64,000 nucleotides of DNA, taken from positions 19,361 to 83,360 of the forward strand of contig JANSYQ010000015.1 of assembly GCA_024742305.1 (NCBI GenBank), read 5' to 3'. A program made the translations under genes and the position numbers. Positions 35,961 to 45,332 of the stretch are shown piece by piece. Position 1 is the stretch's first letter; each line of letters opens with the position of its first letter. The notes under the pieces were generated by a model that was not told where the DNA came from, did not search any database, and saw nothing but the letters and a program-made list of their open reading frames with translations. This DNA comes from a bacterium (GTDB taxonomy: Bacteria > Bacteroidota > Bacteroidia > Flavobacteriales_D > Crocinitomicaceae).

Positions 35961-37166
35961 ATGAAATCAATTATTACACTTATCGCCCTTGTACTTGCCA
36001 CGACCTTTACGTCGAAGGCCCAAAGTCAAACTATTGCCGTCGGATATCCGGCGATATCGGGCATGAATCTCGATTCCCAAATTGCAACGAAATTGCTTCG
36101 TTATGAGTTAATCAAACTCGATAAGTACTCCGTTTACGATGAGTACGACATGAAGGAAGCCATCGCACAAGATCCAAGTTTGCAAGAGGAATGTTTGAGC
36201 ACCAATTGTCTCATTCGAATGGGAAAGCAGTTGAATGTAGATTACACCATTTCAGGAAGCATAGACAAAATTGGAGACATGATTGTCATCAACCTGAAAA
36301 TGATTGATGTGAAATCTCAGAAGCTTCACAAAACGGAAATGTTTGAATTTGCCGACCAGGAACACGAGTTACAACGCATGATTTCCATTGTTCTGTGCAA
36401 AATGCACGATGTCCCAACCGACAATGTTCTAGTGGATAGATTGGAATACAAAAACGATGTTGTAGCCTCGAAAAGCGTTGGGAAAATGAACAATTCAGGT
36501 CCGCGCATTGGTGCTGGAATGATGACCGGAGACTTCCGTGAATTTGCTACACGTCCGTTCGATCAAGGAGGATTGGCTATTCAGCCTGTAGTGTCTATGA
36601 TCGGATATCAATTCGAAGCACAGTACGTTGGTACCGAAAACTTCTCTGGATTGTTCGAATTTTTGGTGAATATCAACGGATTGGAACAAGGTCAGTTCAT
36701 GCCTTCTGTGACAGTACTAAATGGATTCCGCTTTGGAAAAGCTGGTTGGGAGTTTGCCTTTGGCCCGGGATTTAGCCTGGAAAGAAAATCGTATGGATTC
36801 TTTGATACAAAAGGTTCGTTCGGAAATGCTGGAAACTACATCAGTGACGAGGACTGGAACCAGTATGTAGATCGAAATTATCAGGACCCGAATGCGTATC
36901 CTGAATTCTACTCCAACGGATACTTTGTTCGACCGGATGTAAGTCAAATTGACGCTGATTACAACATGGACTCCAAATTTTTAGATCGTCGAGGTGCTAC
37001 ACATCTAAGTACAATGTTCGTATTTGCCTTCGGACGCACATTCAGAGCAGGTGCGTTGAACATCCCGGTGAATGTCTTTTACACCTCACGTCGCGGTGGC
37101 GGACTCGCTGGAATCAACGTAGGATTCAACGTCACAAAGTCTAAAACAAAATTATACAGAGATTAA
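35961..37166 (+). CDS. CsgG-like N-terminal domain joined to a C-terminal outer-membrane barrel-like domain
   Basis: A 401-residue protein from ATG 35961, where the signal peptide MKSIITLIALVLATTFTSKAQ begins; a longer frame from 35913 is rejected. Residues about 22-150 resemble the CsgG/LpoB-type fold: a two-layer domain of the pattern NLDSQIATKLLRYELIKL, YSVYDEYDMKEAI, NVDYTISGSIDKIGD and VINLKMIDVKSQKL. Residues 165-401 are glycine-rich with alternating hydrophobic strands (RIGAGMM, FGPGFSLERKSYGFF, LAGINVGFNVTKSK), as in small outer-membrane barrels. The fused arrangement suggests a periplasmic head on an outer-membrane base. The function is unknown. Confidence 0.65.
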   Translation: MKSIITLIALVLATTFTSKAQSQTIAVGYPAISGMNLDSQIATKLLRYELIKLDKYSVYDEYDMKEAIAQDPSLQEECLSTNCLIRMGKQLNVDYTISGSIDKIGDMIVINLKMIDVKSQKLHKTEMFEFADQEHELQRMISIVLCKMHDVPTDNVLVDRLEYKNDVVASKSVGKMNNSGPRIGAGMMTGDFREFATRPFDQGGLAIQPVVSMIGYQFEAQYVGTENFSGLFEFLVNINGLEQGQFMPSVTVLNGFRFGKAGWEFAFGPGFSLERKSYGFFDTKGSFGNAGNYISDEDWNQYVDRNYQDPNAYPEFYSNGYFVRPDVSQIDADYNMDSKFLDRRGATHLSTMFVFAFGRTFRAGALNIPVNVFYTSRRGGGLAGINVGFNVTKSKTKLYRD

Positions 37167-37202
37167 CCCTAACCACTTTTTCAACCCCGGGGGTTAAGCC
37201 AT

Positions 37203-37231
37203 GGAGGAAGTATTGCGCTTCCTCCTTTTTT
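37203..37231 (+). terminator. Rho-independent terminator after the CsgG-like gene
   Basis: GGAGGAAG at 37203-37210 pairs perfectly with CTTCCTCC at 37218-37225, followed by six Ts. A short AACCCC/GGGGGTT dyad lies just upstream at 37183-37195. Confidence 0.88.
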
Positions 37232-37303
37232 ATTGCGTTAATCTTCATTAAATAATTGAGTCACCTATTAAAAAATCGTACTTTCAAAAGTAAACCTGAA
37301 TGT

Positions 37304-38860
37304 ATGAAACAGTTTCTCGTCGTTTTCTTCTTTGGTGTACAACTAGCATCTGCGCAAGTCTCTAAAGGCGCAACTTTTGAAGTGGACCAAGTGAAACAGA
37401 ATCATGTTCCATTAAAAACTACCTCGCTAGATACGATACTTCAAAACAGGTTTCTAAAAAAAATTATTGCAATACCAACGTCTAGTCAGGGAAAGAAAGT
37501 AGCGGCAACTTGGCAGAATGGACTTGTTGAAACTGTTCATATTTCCTTTGCTGAGCACCGCCCATTGATCTTATCGCCGGATGATATTTGGCTGGCTATT
37601 TGTCAGGGGTTCGGAAATCACATCGCCGTTACTTCGGACGAAATGAAAATGAATTTGATTAGTGAAAGAGCTCCCGAAGAAATTCGTGTATTCATTCGTG
37701 ATTTGGCTGAAGGAGATCCGAATGGTTGGGAGACAATGGTCAATGGATTTAACGATAGCCTTGACATCTATCTAAAAGAAAACGCTGTTTCTTTAGTAAA
37801 TCAAAAATTCAGTACAACTACCCCAGTTATTACCACGGCGTATCAAATCACCTTAATGGATGCTGTAAAATCTTACTTCAGTTTTGCAGTTGAATCAGGC
37901 TGTGGAATTCCATCTGTCACCCTACTAGGTACCACCGAGGATTGGCAGAAAATCTATGATCAGTTAGACAGATTTAATGCTTTTGGCTTAGAATTTTGGA
38001 CAAGAGAATTGAAGCCTGTTATACAAGAGTTCATCGATGCGTCAAAGGGTAAAGAACATAGAGAGTTTTGGCAATCCATTTATAAACATGAATCATTCTA
38101 TACAAAGTCTACAGTAACTGGATGGATTCATAAGTTCTTCCCTTACCTAACACAACAGCAACTAATCGATGGAGATGCCATGGAACAACGGGAATTAGAG
38201 TTTAAGGATACCTACGTTCGAAACCCATACATTGCTGGCAAGAACTATCTCCTTTCAGATGTCGGCACTTCAGACTTTCCCAAAGGATATGTATCCGTGC
38301 CATTTATTTGGGATGAATTTGATCCCGAAACAAGACAAATCACACAACACAAACTCAGGTTATACGCCGGATTCCTTGGCATCGAGCAACACGAAAACTT
38401 AGCTTTGTCACCAAACATTTCATGGTGGATTGTGAGGGAATCTTCACTACGATTGGATTATATCTACTGGAATAACGAAGGAACCAACATCTCCGAAAGA
38501 TTGGAGCAAGAATATCTGTGGAAGCCGGGAATCATCGATTCTACTGAGGCCATACATCTTCCTATTTTCGCCCCTTATAAAAACCCAGATTACCATGCTG
38601 GAATCGCTTCACTACGTAGAGAATTAAACAAAAAAGGGCTAGATTCTTACGGAGCTTCAACCTTAAAGATCATCTCCACTTTTGATGGAGGAACAATTTT
38701 TCATTCCGTTGAAGGTCCATTAAGTTCAAGAGAGGCAGAAATTAAAACAATTATTGAAAAATCTGATTGGTTGTGGACACCGGCAACAGCCAAAGTTAAA
38801 CCTTTGTTTAGTGAAGTACGAACTGCTCCTGCCAACTATCTAATTGAACTAAAACTATAA
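37304..38860 (+). CDS. Exported DUF4419-domain protein
   Basis: A 518-residue protein with a signal peptide (MKQFLVVFFFGVQLASAQ) starting at ATG 37304; the longer frame from 37256 is not needed. The DUF4419 signature is clear: HRPLILSPDDIWLAICQGFG, followed by NHIAVTSDEM and later the ESGCGIPSVTLLGTTEDW segment. The domain covers most of the mature protein. DUF4419 has no known activity and occurs in fungi, slime moulds and scattered bacteria. It has its own transcription unit after a strong terminator. Confidence 0.85.
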   Translation: MKQFLVVFFFGVQLASAQVSKGATFEVDQVKQNHVPLKTTSLDTILQNRFLKKIIAIPTSSQGKKVAATWQNGLVETVHISFAEHRPLILSPDDIWLAICQGFGNHIAVTSDEMKMNLISERAPEEIRVFIRDLAEGDPNGWETMVNGFNDSLDIYLKENAVSLVNQKFSTTTPVITTAYQITLMDAVKSYFSFAVESGCGIPSVTLLGTTEDWQKIYDQLDRFNAFGLEFWTRELKPVIQEFIDASKGKEHREFWQSIYKHESFYTKSTVTGWIHKFFPYLTQQQLIDGDAMEQRELEFKDTYVRNPYIAGKNYLLSDVGTSDFPKGYVSVPFIWDEFDPETRQITQHKLRLYAGFLGIEQHENLALSPNISWWIVRESSLRLDYIYWNNEGTNISERLEQEYLWKPGIIDSTEAIHLPIFAPYKNPDYHAGIASLRRELNKKGLDSYGASTLKIISTFDGGTIFHSVEGPLSSREAEIKTIIEKSDWLWTPATAKVKPLFSEVRTAPANYLIELKL

Positions 38861-38887
38861 TTCGTTTCAAGTGGTGAACGGGATTTG

Positions 38888-38895
38888 TATCTTTG
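38888..38895 (+). promoter_or_regulatory. -7 promoter element for the DnaQ/GIY-YIG gene
   Basis: TATCTTTG matches TAnnTTTG exactly and ends 4 bases before the proposed GTG start at 38900. This argues against the in-frame TTG at 38885, which would lie upstream of the transcription start. Confidence 0.5.
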
Positions 38896-38899
38896 CGTT

Positions 38900-40270
38900 G
38901 TGCACTACGCTATTGTAGATATCGAAACAACAGGAGGAAGTCCAAAAAGCTCTAAAATCACGGAAATTGCCATCTTCAAACACAATGGAAAGCGTGTAAT
39001 TGATGATTATGTGACCTTGGTCAATCCGGAAATGACCATTCCTCAGTTCATTGTTCAATTGACTGGCATCAACGATCAAATGGTTCAAGATGCTCCGAAA
39101 TTCTACGAAATTGCCAAGGATATCATCGAGTTTACGCAGGATTGCGTTTTTGTAGCGCACAATGTCGCATTCGATTACAATGTCATTCGTGCCGAATTCA
39201 AATCTCTTGGGTATGATTATCGTCGACCGCATTTGTGCACCGTTCGGGCTTCTCGTTACGTGCTCCCCGGACACGATTCCTACAGCTTAGGTAAACTGAC
39301 AAGAGCATTAGGTATTGAGCTAATTGGTCGACACCGAGCGGGAGGCGATGCATTCGCTACATCGGAATTGTTCACTCTCCTCATGGAAACGGATGCCAAG
39401 AACCTGCAAACCTTTGTTCAGGAGGAAGTCAACCCGAAACGATTGCACCCCAACTTGGATTTGAACGATCTTGACGAAATCCCTAACAAAACGGGGATTT
39501 ATAAGTTCTTTAATGAGACCAACGAGCTGATTTACATCGGCAAGAGCATTCATATTCGAAAACGGATCGATCAGCATTTGCGCAACAATTCTTCCAAGAA
39601 AGCGATTAAAATGCAGAAAGAAATCACACGAATTGAGTTCGAATTAACCGGTTCAGAGTTGATTTCACTTTTGCGTGAATCGTACTTGATCAAACAACAC
39701 AAACCCATTTACAATCGTTCGCTCCGTCGTCACTTATTTCCTTATGGATTGTACAGCTATACAGACGATACGGGTTACCTCCGATTGTTCATAGCCAAAG
39801 TGTCTTCCATGAATGAGCCAGCTATTACCAGTTTCAATACGAAGCGTGAAGGAGTAGCATTTTTGGAGCGTCAAGTAGAAGCCTATGATCTCTGCACGAA
39901 ACTATGCGATTTATACAAATCACAATCTTCTTGTTTCCAGTACACCATTAAAAATTGCTTGGGAGCCTGCATTGGAGAGGAAGCGGTCGAATCTTACAAT
40001 GCGCGTTGCCAGCAATTAATTGATCGACTGACCTTGAATGGTGAAAGTTTCTACATCATCGACAAAGGGCGCCAGCGAAGTGAAAAAAGTTTGGTGTTGG
40101 TTGAAAACGGTGGGCTTACTGGCATGGGATATGCTCCTTTCCACTTTAAAAAGCAACCACCTCAGCAGTGGAAGTCGTATTTGGACATTATGCCCGATGA
40201 CCGCGACGCTCGCACTATTCTGAACTTGTTCTTACGAAAGAATGAAAAGCATGAGATTGTTCAGTTGTGA
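38900..40270 (+). CDS. DnaQ-type 3'-5' exonuclease fused to GIY-YIG (UvrC/Cho-like) nuclease
   Basis: A 456-residue fusion. Residues 1-165 are a DEDDh exonuclease: ExoI VDIETTG, ExoII VFVAHNVAFDYNVI and ExoIII HRAGGDAFAT. After a linker, a GIY-YIG endonuclease runs from PNKTGIYKFF through ELIYIGKSIHIRKRIDQHL, with the usual Gly-Ile-Tyr, Tyr-Ile-Gly and Arg residues and a catalytic Glu in LLRESYLIKQHKP. The C-terminal 170 residues carry four Cys around CTKLCDLYKSQSSC and CLGACIG. Such DnaQ-UvrC/Cho fusions are found in Bacteroidota and other bacteria and are associated with DNA repair. The start is GTG, by the promoter position. Confidence 0.9.
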   Translation: MHYAIVDIETTGGSPKSSKITEIAIFKHNGKRVIDDYVTLVNPEMTIPQFIVQLTGINDQMVQDAPKFYEIAKDIIEFTQDCVFVAHNVAFDYNVIRAEFKSLGYDYRRPHLCTVRASRYVLPGHDSYSLGKLTRALGIELIGRHRAGGDAFATSELFTLLMETDAKNLQTFVQEEVNPKRLHPNLDLNDLDEIPNKTGIYKFFNETNELIYIGKSIHIRKRIDQHLRNNSSKKAIKMQKEITRIEFELTGSELISLLRESYLIKQHKPIYNRSLRRHLFPYGLYSYTDDTGYLRLFIAKVSSMNEPAITSFNTKREGVAFLERQVEAYDLCTKLCDLYKSQSSCFQYTIKNCLGACIGEEAVESYNARCQQLIDRLTLNGESFYIIDKGRQRSEKSLVLVENGGLTGMGYAPFHFKKQPPQQWKSYLDIMPDDRDARTILNLFLRKNEKHEIVQL

Positions 40271-40287
40271 AGAAATGTCTCTTGCAG

Positions 40288-42654
40288 CTACTTCTTCTCC
40301 ACAAAGTACATCTCAATCGCACCCTTGTTTTTCGCCTCTACTTTTCCGCGATGTTCAGTGGTGAATTCGCCATTGAGTTGCGCTTTCGTTTCTCCTGAAA
40401 TATTCACCTTCCCTATCGCTCCGCTGGATTCCATTCGTGCGGCGGTGTTTACCGTATCTCCCCAAATGTCATAGGCAAACTTCTTAATGCCAATAACCCC
40501 CGCCACAACAGGACCAGAGTGCACTCCAATTCGGATGTTCCAAGTTGGATTTTCAGGTTTTAGTCCTGCATTAAACTCATTAATGAAATCGCGCATTTCT
40601 ATGGCTGCCTTGATGCTTCTAGCAGCATGATCTTCCAATGGATCGGGCAATCCCGCAGCAAACATGTATGCATCCCCAATGGTTTTGATACGCTGCAGTC
40701 CATGCCGCTCAATAATTTTATCAAACTCGAGGAACATGGCGTCCAACTGTGCTACCAAATCTTCCGGTGAAAGTTTCTCCGAAATCATGGTGAAGCCTGA
40801 AAAGTCCGTAAATCCTACACTAATTTCATCGTACAAACGTGGCTTGGCCGCACCATTTGCTTTCAACTCTTCGGCAACAGAATGAGGAAGAATGTTCAAA
40901 AGCAAACTATCCGACTTTTCTTTCTGAATCTCAATCTCCTTTTTGCTTTCCGCAATGATTGCGTTTTGCTCTTCGATGCGCTTTTTACGCTTACGCAACT
41001 GACGATAGGCGATTAGAATCACCAACAAAATTAGAATGAAGAACAAAAGAACTCCAAATATGAGCTGCAAACGGTTCTGATATCTTTGTCTTTCCGCTTC
41101 GCGCCGTTGCTCTTCAGCTTCACGCAAAGAGGCTTGTCGTTTTGCTTCAATTTCCAGTAATTCAATTTCTTTTTCTTTATCCGATGCCAAGAGTCGCTCC
41201 TTCTCAAGCTCTAGTTCCTTGAGTTCATTATCCCGCTGAATCAACTCCAGTTCTCGTTGCTTGGCCTGAACTTTCAGCTCTTCTTCTTGCAGCTGGAGCA
41301 AGCGTACTTTTGCTTCTTGTTGAGATATTGCCAACTCTTGTTCTTTTAACTGGCGCTCCGTACGTTCTTGTTCTGCAGCCATTCGAGCTCGCTCTTCCGC
41401 CAAACTAATGATCTCAATTTCGTTTTGCGCCCAAACTACACGAAGCTGCTTCTCTATTTGTTCCGCTCGATACTGATTCGATTTTAGTCGATCTTCCTCT
41501 GCTCTTTCAAGAGTTAACAAGGAGTCACGTATGGAAAGGTATCGCTTGTAGCTTTTCAAACTGCTCTCGTAATCAAATTGATCTTCGTAGTACAGAGACT
41601 GAATTTCATGGCTTTTGGCCTCTTCCGCTTTCAGCTTATATTTTCGTTCAATTTCAAATGCCGTATTCAACATATTCTGCGCATTGAACGGGTCTTGGCT
41701 ATGGAAGTAACTCAAGGACATCATATTGCGACAGCTCGCAAGAGATTTCCAGTCGGATAAGTTCGTGTACAAATCATGCGCCGCTTGAAAACAGACCATG
41801 GCGGAGTCAGACCTTCCTTGATTGTGCAATATTAAGCCTAGGTTGTAGTTTGCCGCAGCTTTCAATTCGGCATGGTCCGGCTTCGCGGTTTGCAGCGTAT
41901 TGAGGAAGGCATTTTTGGCTTCATTCGTATTGCCAAGGAACTTATAAACGAAACCAACATTGTTCCATGCTATAGGAACGAATCTGCTGTGCTTTGTACC
42001 TTTGGCGATTCGCACGATGTTCTTGTATGCATCCAACTCTTCATTGTAGGCACTCAAGCTGTGGTAAACTTCCGCCTTTTCCTTGTAGAGTGTGATGCGC
42101 TGAAAATCAGTCAGCCATTCTTCTTCAAACTGTAACTTTCGGGCGATAATTAGGGCGCTATCGCTTTGATTCGCATACTGAAATGAACGTGTGAGCCAAA
42201 TGCCTGCTTCGTATTTATTCTGAATGGAAATGCCGTTCAGCAAGAACCCTTGTTCAAAGTTCTCAATCGCTTTCTCGTAGATTTTTTCATCAAAATACAA
42301 GAGTCCCAGCTGTTGATACGCGGCTGCTTTTTCTTTATTACTTCCTCTTTTTTCTTGAATTTGAACAATACGATAAGCGTACTCCAAACGGTCATCGAAA
42401 ACCTTATCGTTCTTGTGATATTGCACCAACCCACGGCATGCCTCTAACTCGCCCTCGTAGTATAAAATGGAACGAGCAATTTGAACAGCTCGATAATAGT
42501 AGAAGAAAGAGCTGTCTCGATTAGAGTGATTGGCCGCCTTTTCGTTGTATGTGTCTACCGTCGCCTTCGTTTTCTCCGATTCATTGATGCGCACATTTTG
42601 CGACCATGCAGTTACGGTCCCAAACAACAAGGCTATGACAAGAACAATTCTCAA
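40288..42654 (-). CDS. Receptor-type class III adenylate cyclase with periplasmic TPR domain
   Basis: A 788-residue protein with a signal peptide (to WSQ, about residue 19), a TPR-rich region (about 35-380), a long coiled coil rich in E, Q and R (about 385-520), one membrane helix (about 525-550) and a cytoplasmic class III cyclase domain (about 600-785). Metal ligands are D617 and D661, and the base-specifying pair K657/D729 indicates ATP. The transition-state residues N736 and R740 are present. It should sense something in the periplasm and make cAMP inside. The start is TTG, overlapping the TonB-receptor stop (TTGA). Confidence 0.92.
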   Translation of the reverse strand: MRIVLVIALLFGTVTAWSQNVRINESEKTKATVDTYNEKAANHSNRDSSFFYYYRAVQIARSILYYEGELEACRGLVQYHKNDKVFDDRLEYAYRIVQIQEKRGSNKEKAAAYQQLGLLYFDEKIYEKAIENFEQGFLLNGISIQNKYEAGIWLTRSFQYANQSDSALIIARKLQFEEEWLTDFQRITLYKEKAEVYHSLSAYNEELDAYKNIVRIAKGTKHSRFVPIAWNNVGFVYKFLGNTNEAKNAFLNTLQTAKPDHAELKAAANYNLGLILHNQGRSDSAMVCFQAAHDLYTNLSDWKSLASCRNMMSLSYFHSQDPFNAQNMLNTAFEIERKYKLKAEEAKSHEIQSLYYEDQFDYESSLKSYKRYLSIRDSLLTLERAEEDRLKSNQYRAEQIEKQLRVVWAQNEIEIISLAEERARMAAEQERTERQLKEQELAISQQEAKVRLLQLQEEELKVQAKQRELELIQRDNELKELELEKERLLASDKEKEIELLEIEAKRQASLREAEEQRREAERQRYQNRLQLIFGVLLFFILILLVILIAYRQLRKRKKRIEEQNAIIAESKKEIEIQKEKSDSLLLNILPHSVAEELKANGAAKPRLYDEISVGFTDFSGFTMISEKLSPEDLVAQLDAMFLEFDKIIERHGLQRIKTIGDAYMFAAGLPDPLEDHAARSIKAAIEMRDFINEFNAGLKPENPTWNIRIGVHSGPVVAGVIGIKKFAYDIWGDTVNTAARMESSGAIGKVNISGETKAQLNGEFTTEHRGKVEAKNKGAIEMYFVEKK

Positions 42655-45026
42655 TTCAATCGGAAGTTTAGTCCAAATTTAAATACGCGTCCATATTGAG
42701 GGTTGTACCCCCACGAATTGGACAAAGAAGCGGCAGGAATCCCCGTTTGGAACGAGTTCATCACATTGTTCGCTCCCATAAACAAACTCAATTGTCGGAA
42801 TAATTTTTTGTGGATGAAAATATCCATATTGTAATTGACTCCATTGAATTCAGAATATTCTACTCGGTTGTTTCGAACGTAGATATCGGAAATGAACTCG
42901 CCGAAAATATTATTGTTTACAGAAACCGTGAAACCTTTGAATTCTACAATTGCGTTAAATTTCACGGCGCGTGTCGGTACAAAACGATAGTTCTCGGTCG
43001 CCTCCACGAAATCCGTTACATTTTGTTCACTTTCAATTTCCTCGAAGCCTGACGAAAACTCAAATGATCCCATCAATCGCAGGGAAACGTTTTTCCAACT
43101 GTGTTGAAATTCTCCAACAACCATAAGTGCGTTTAAAAAGGAAATAGTTCCTTCGGCGCGGTTATTAAAGTACCCATATCCAAAACGAAAATCAGGAGGA
43201 AGCGCTCCTCCAGGAGGAGGATCTAAGGTCGTTTGGCGCGTAATTCGATTGTACACCACGTGATTGTAATACCTTCCTGAAAAACGTAGGTTGGGCATAG
43301 CATTCCAAACGGCTCTGAACTCGAAGCCTTGTAGTCTTTCCGTTTTAAGCTCATCTCTTTTCCGCTTCAGTTCCAAATTATCGAAAGTTGGTGGCTGATT
43401 TTGGAAAGCAGGGTCGTCTCCACGCTGCCAATAGTTGTTGTATAAGTGATACGATCGCGGCGTTCTGTGCCCACCTCCGAAATTCGCAATTAAGTTCCAA
43501 CGCTTGTTCGGTTTATAAATCAATCCAAACTTAGGAGTAAAGCGCACACCATCCGTTGTATTTACATCCACACGGGCCGCTCCTTCCATGTTCAATTTAC
43601 CATTCTTTGTTTTATAAAGAAAGTGTACAAATCCTGCTACATTGATAACATCGTATCGTGGAATCATTGTAGTATCTCCAATGGCACTAATGGTGTCGGA
43701 AGCAATCGATTCTTTCGCCACAGTGCTAGGATTCAAATCTGCACCGGTCAAATTAAAGGAATTGGTTTCAAGATGTACGCGTCTTCCTAGGTGACTCGTG
43801 AATGGATTGGTGACACTATACATTCCTGTGGATCCAAATGCCATTTTGAAGCGGTCGTTGAATCGTATAATCCCCTGATAATCTGCGCGCAGATCGAGTG
43901 AACGACCAAAAACAAAGTTTCTTCCGGCTGCGAGAGAGTCGCGAATGGCAACGTAATTAGAATTCTCTAAAGTCTCGTAGTAAATAGTAGAAAGAGATGT
44001 CCTCGATGAAAAGCGTCTTTTGTTGTCGTGCACAAAGCGAAGTCCGACAGAGTTAATATTTTCTCCTAAAAGCGTTGATGGGTCAGAGTAAGAGATAGCT
44101 AGGGGCGAAAAACCGAACGCAGCATGTTCTTCACGAAACATGTTCATTGCGAAAAGTTCAAATCCTCTGAACTTGATATTTCCCCCTATCAATCTACTCG
44201 ATCTCGTTAGGGTATTTACCTCCGGGATCGCTTTATCATCTTTGTCGGGAAGGTAGTATTGTCTTTCCCATTGATTGAGTGAGTCCACATCAATTAATAT
44301 CGAGTCTCGCTGAAACAAAAGATACGTATCTGAAGCACGTTGACTGGACGCGAAAATTTGATAATTCACCACATTCTTTCCTTTTCCGGCCATTCCGCCT
44401 AAGGTCAAATTAATGTCGGTTGTTGCTGGAGTCGCTCCACTTACATCTGCCCATGCAAAAACCGGTCGATCTACTTCGGGAAGCACAATATTGATTACAC
44501 CTGCCATGGCATCGGAACCATAGGTTGACGAAGAAGGCCCTTGTACAATTTCGATGTATTCGGCATGTCGAATCGGCAATTGCGCAGCGATGGGCATGGA
44601 TATTACGCCTTCGGGTTTTATCGGAATACCATTGATAAGAATTTTGGTGTGATCGTTTCCAAGTAATCCGCGCATAAGGAACGTTTCACCTTCCAACGAG
44701 TTTCCGGGCTGCGAAGTGTGAAAACCAGGAATGGTTTTTAATACATCCACCAAAGTCGTATGTCCAAACTTTCGGATTTCATCACCATCTACAATGATAA
44801 CTTCCTGCGTAAGATCTTCAGGGTTCTCCGCAAGTCGGTTGGTGGAGGAAGAGGTTTTGTATTTCTCGAACTTCTCACTATCCAAATCGCTGTACGAGAA
44901 GCGTTTGATCTGCATTGTAGTGTCGCTCGCTTCTTCATCCGTTTGAGCGCGGGATGTAAAAGGAGATAGCAATAAAAGAAGAAGAGTACACAAGGTAACT
45001 CTTTCAAGGAGGCATAGATAGCGCAT
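42651..45026 (-). CDS. TonB-dependent outer-membrane receptor
   Basis: A 791-residue outer-membrane receptor. The signal peptide (MRYLCLLERVTLCTLLLLLLSPF start) ends near SRAQ. The plug domain (about 65-180) shows EVIIVDGDEIRKFGHTTLVDVL, FLMRGLLGNDHTKILINGIP and the IEIVQGPSSSTYGSDAMAGV end. A barrel of about 600 residues follows and closes in a C-terminal aromatic/hydrophobic strand (FKFGLNFRLN). It lacks the N-terminal carboxypeptidase-like domain of SusC types. No cognate ligand gene is adjacent. Its stop overlaps the cyclase start, so the two are made together. Confidence 0.93.
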   Translation of the reverse strand: MRYLCLLERVTLCTLLLLLLSPFTSRAQTDEEASDTTMQIKRFSYSDLDSEKFEKYKTSSSTNRLAENPEDLTQEVIIVDGDEIRKFGHTTLVDVLKTIPGFHTSQPGNSLEGETFLMRGLLGNDHTKILINGIPIKPEGVISMPIAAQLPIRHAEYIEIVQGPSSSTYGSDAMAGVINIVLPEVDRPVFAWADVSGATPATTDINLTLGGMAGKGKNVVNYQIFASSQRASDTYLLFQRDSILIDVDSLNQWERQYYLPDKDDKAIPEVNTLTRSSRLIGGNIKFRGFELFAMNMFREEHAAFGFSPLAISYSDPSTLLGENINSVGLRFVHDNKRRFSSRTSLSTIYYETLENSNYVAIRDSLAAGRNFVFGRSLDLRADYQGIIRFNDRFKMAFGSTGMYSVTNPFTSHLGRRVHLETNSFNLTGADLNPSTVAKESIASDTISAIGDTTMIPRYDVINVAGFVHFLYKTKNGKLNMEGAARVDVNTTDGVRFTPKFGLIYKPNKRWNLIANFGGGHRTPRSYHLYNNYWQRGDDPAFQNQPPTFDNLELKRKRDELKTERLQGFEFRAVWNAMPNLRFSGRYYNHVVYNRITRQTTLDPPPGGALPPDFRFGYGYFNNRAEGTISFLNALMVVGEFQHSWKNVSLRLMGSFEFSSGFEEIESEQNVTDFVEATENYRFVPTRAVKFNAIVEFKGFTVSVNNNIFGEFISDIYVRNNRVEYSEFNGVNYNMDIFIHKKLFRQLSLFMGANNVMNSFQTGIPAASLSNSWGYNPQYGRVFKFGLNFRLN

Positions 45027-45332
45027 AAACCAAATTAACTAAAAAAGTGTTACATCCGGTAAAAATGCGTTTCTGAAAATACGTGCGAGTTTGGATTCAA
45101 AACGAAAGAAAAACAGAAATAGTATTTAGTTCACAAAAATTCCGAGGAGCCAGTTCCCCACAATCATTACCAAAACTATTCCTACAAGTACAATCATTTA
45201 TTTCGTCTTACTATTATAACGTGTACAAATTCCATACCGTTGGCAAAATCAGGACCGAACAAGGAAAAAGCCTAAAAAAGAAACCTCCCGAAGTAATTCG
45301 AGAGGTTTCCAAAGTTGTATAAAGTGTGTTAC
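45027..45332. other. Intergenic region between the TonB-receptor and secDF genes
   Basis: About 300 bases hold the 5' flank of the TonB-receptor gene and the secDF terminator. The 79-codon plus-strand ORF here overlaps the terminator and looks like chance coding. No other gene is supported. Confidence 0.55.
45273..45308 (-). terminator. Rho-independent terminator of secDF
   Basis: On the minus strand AAACCTC (45308-45302) pairs with GAGGTTT (45287-45281), extended inward by four more pairs with one mismatch, and is followed by CTTTTTT. Confidence 0.85.

Noticed and set aside
37183..37195. AACCCC/GGGGGTT dyad as an operator
   Set aside because: It lies just upstream of a strong terminator and after the stop codon, so it is more likely part of the 3' end structure.
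45083..45322. 79-codon plus-strand ORF between the TonB-receptor and secDF genes
   Set aside because: It overlaps the secDF terminator, has no family resemblance and no promoter element.
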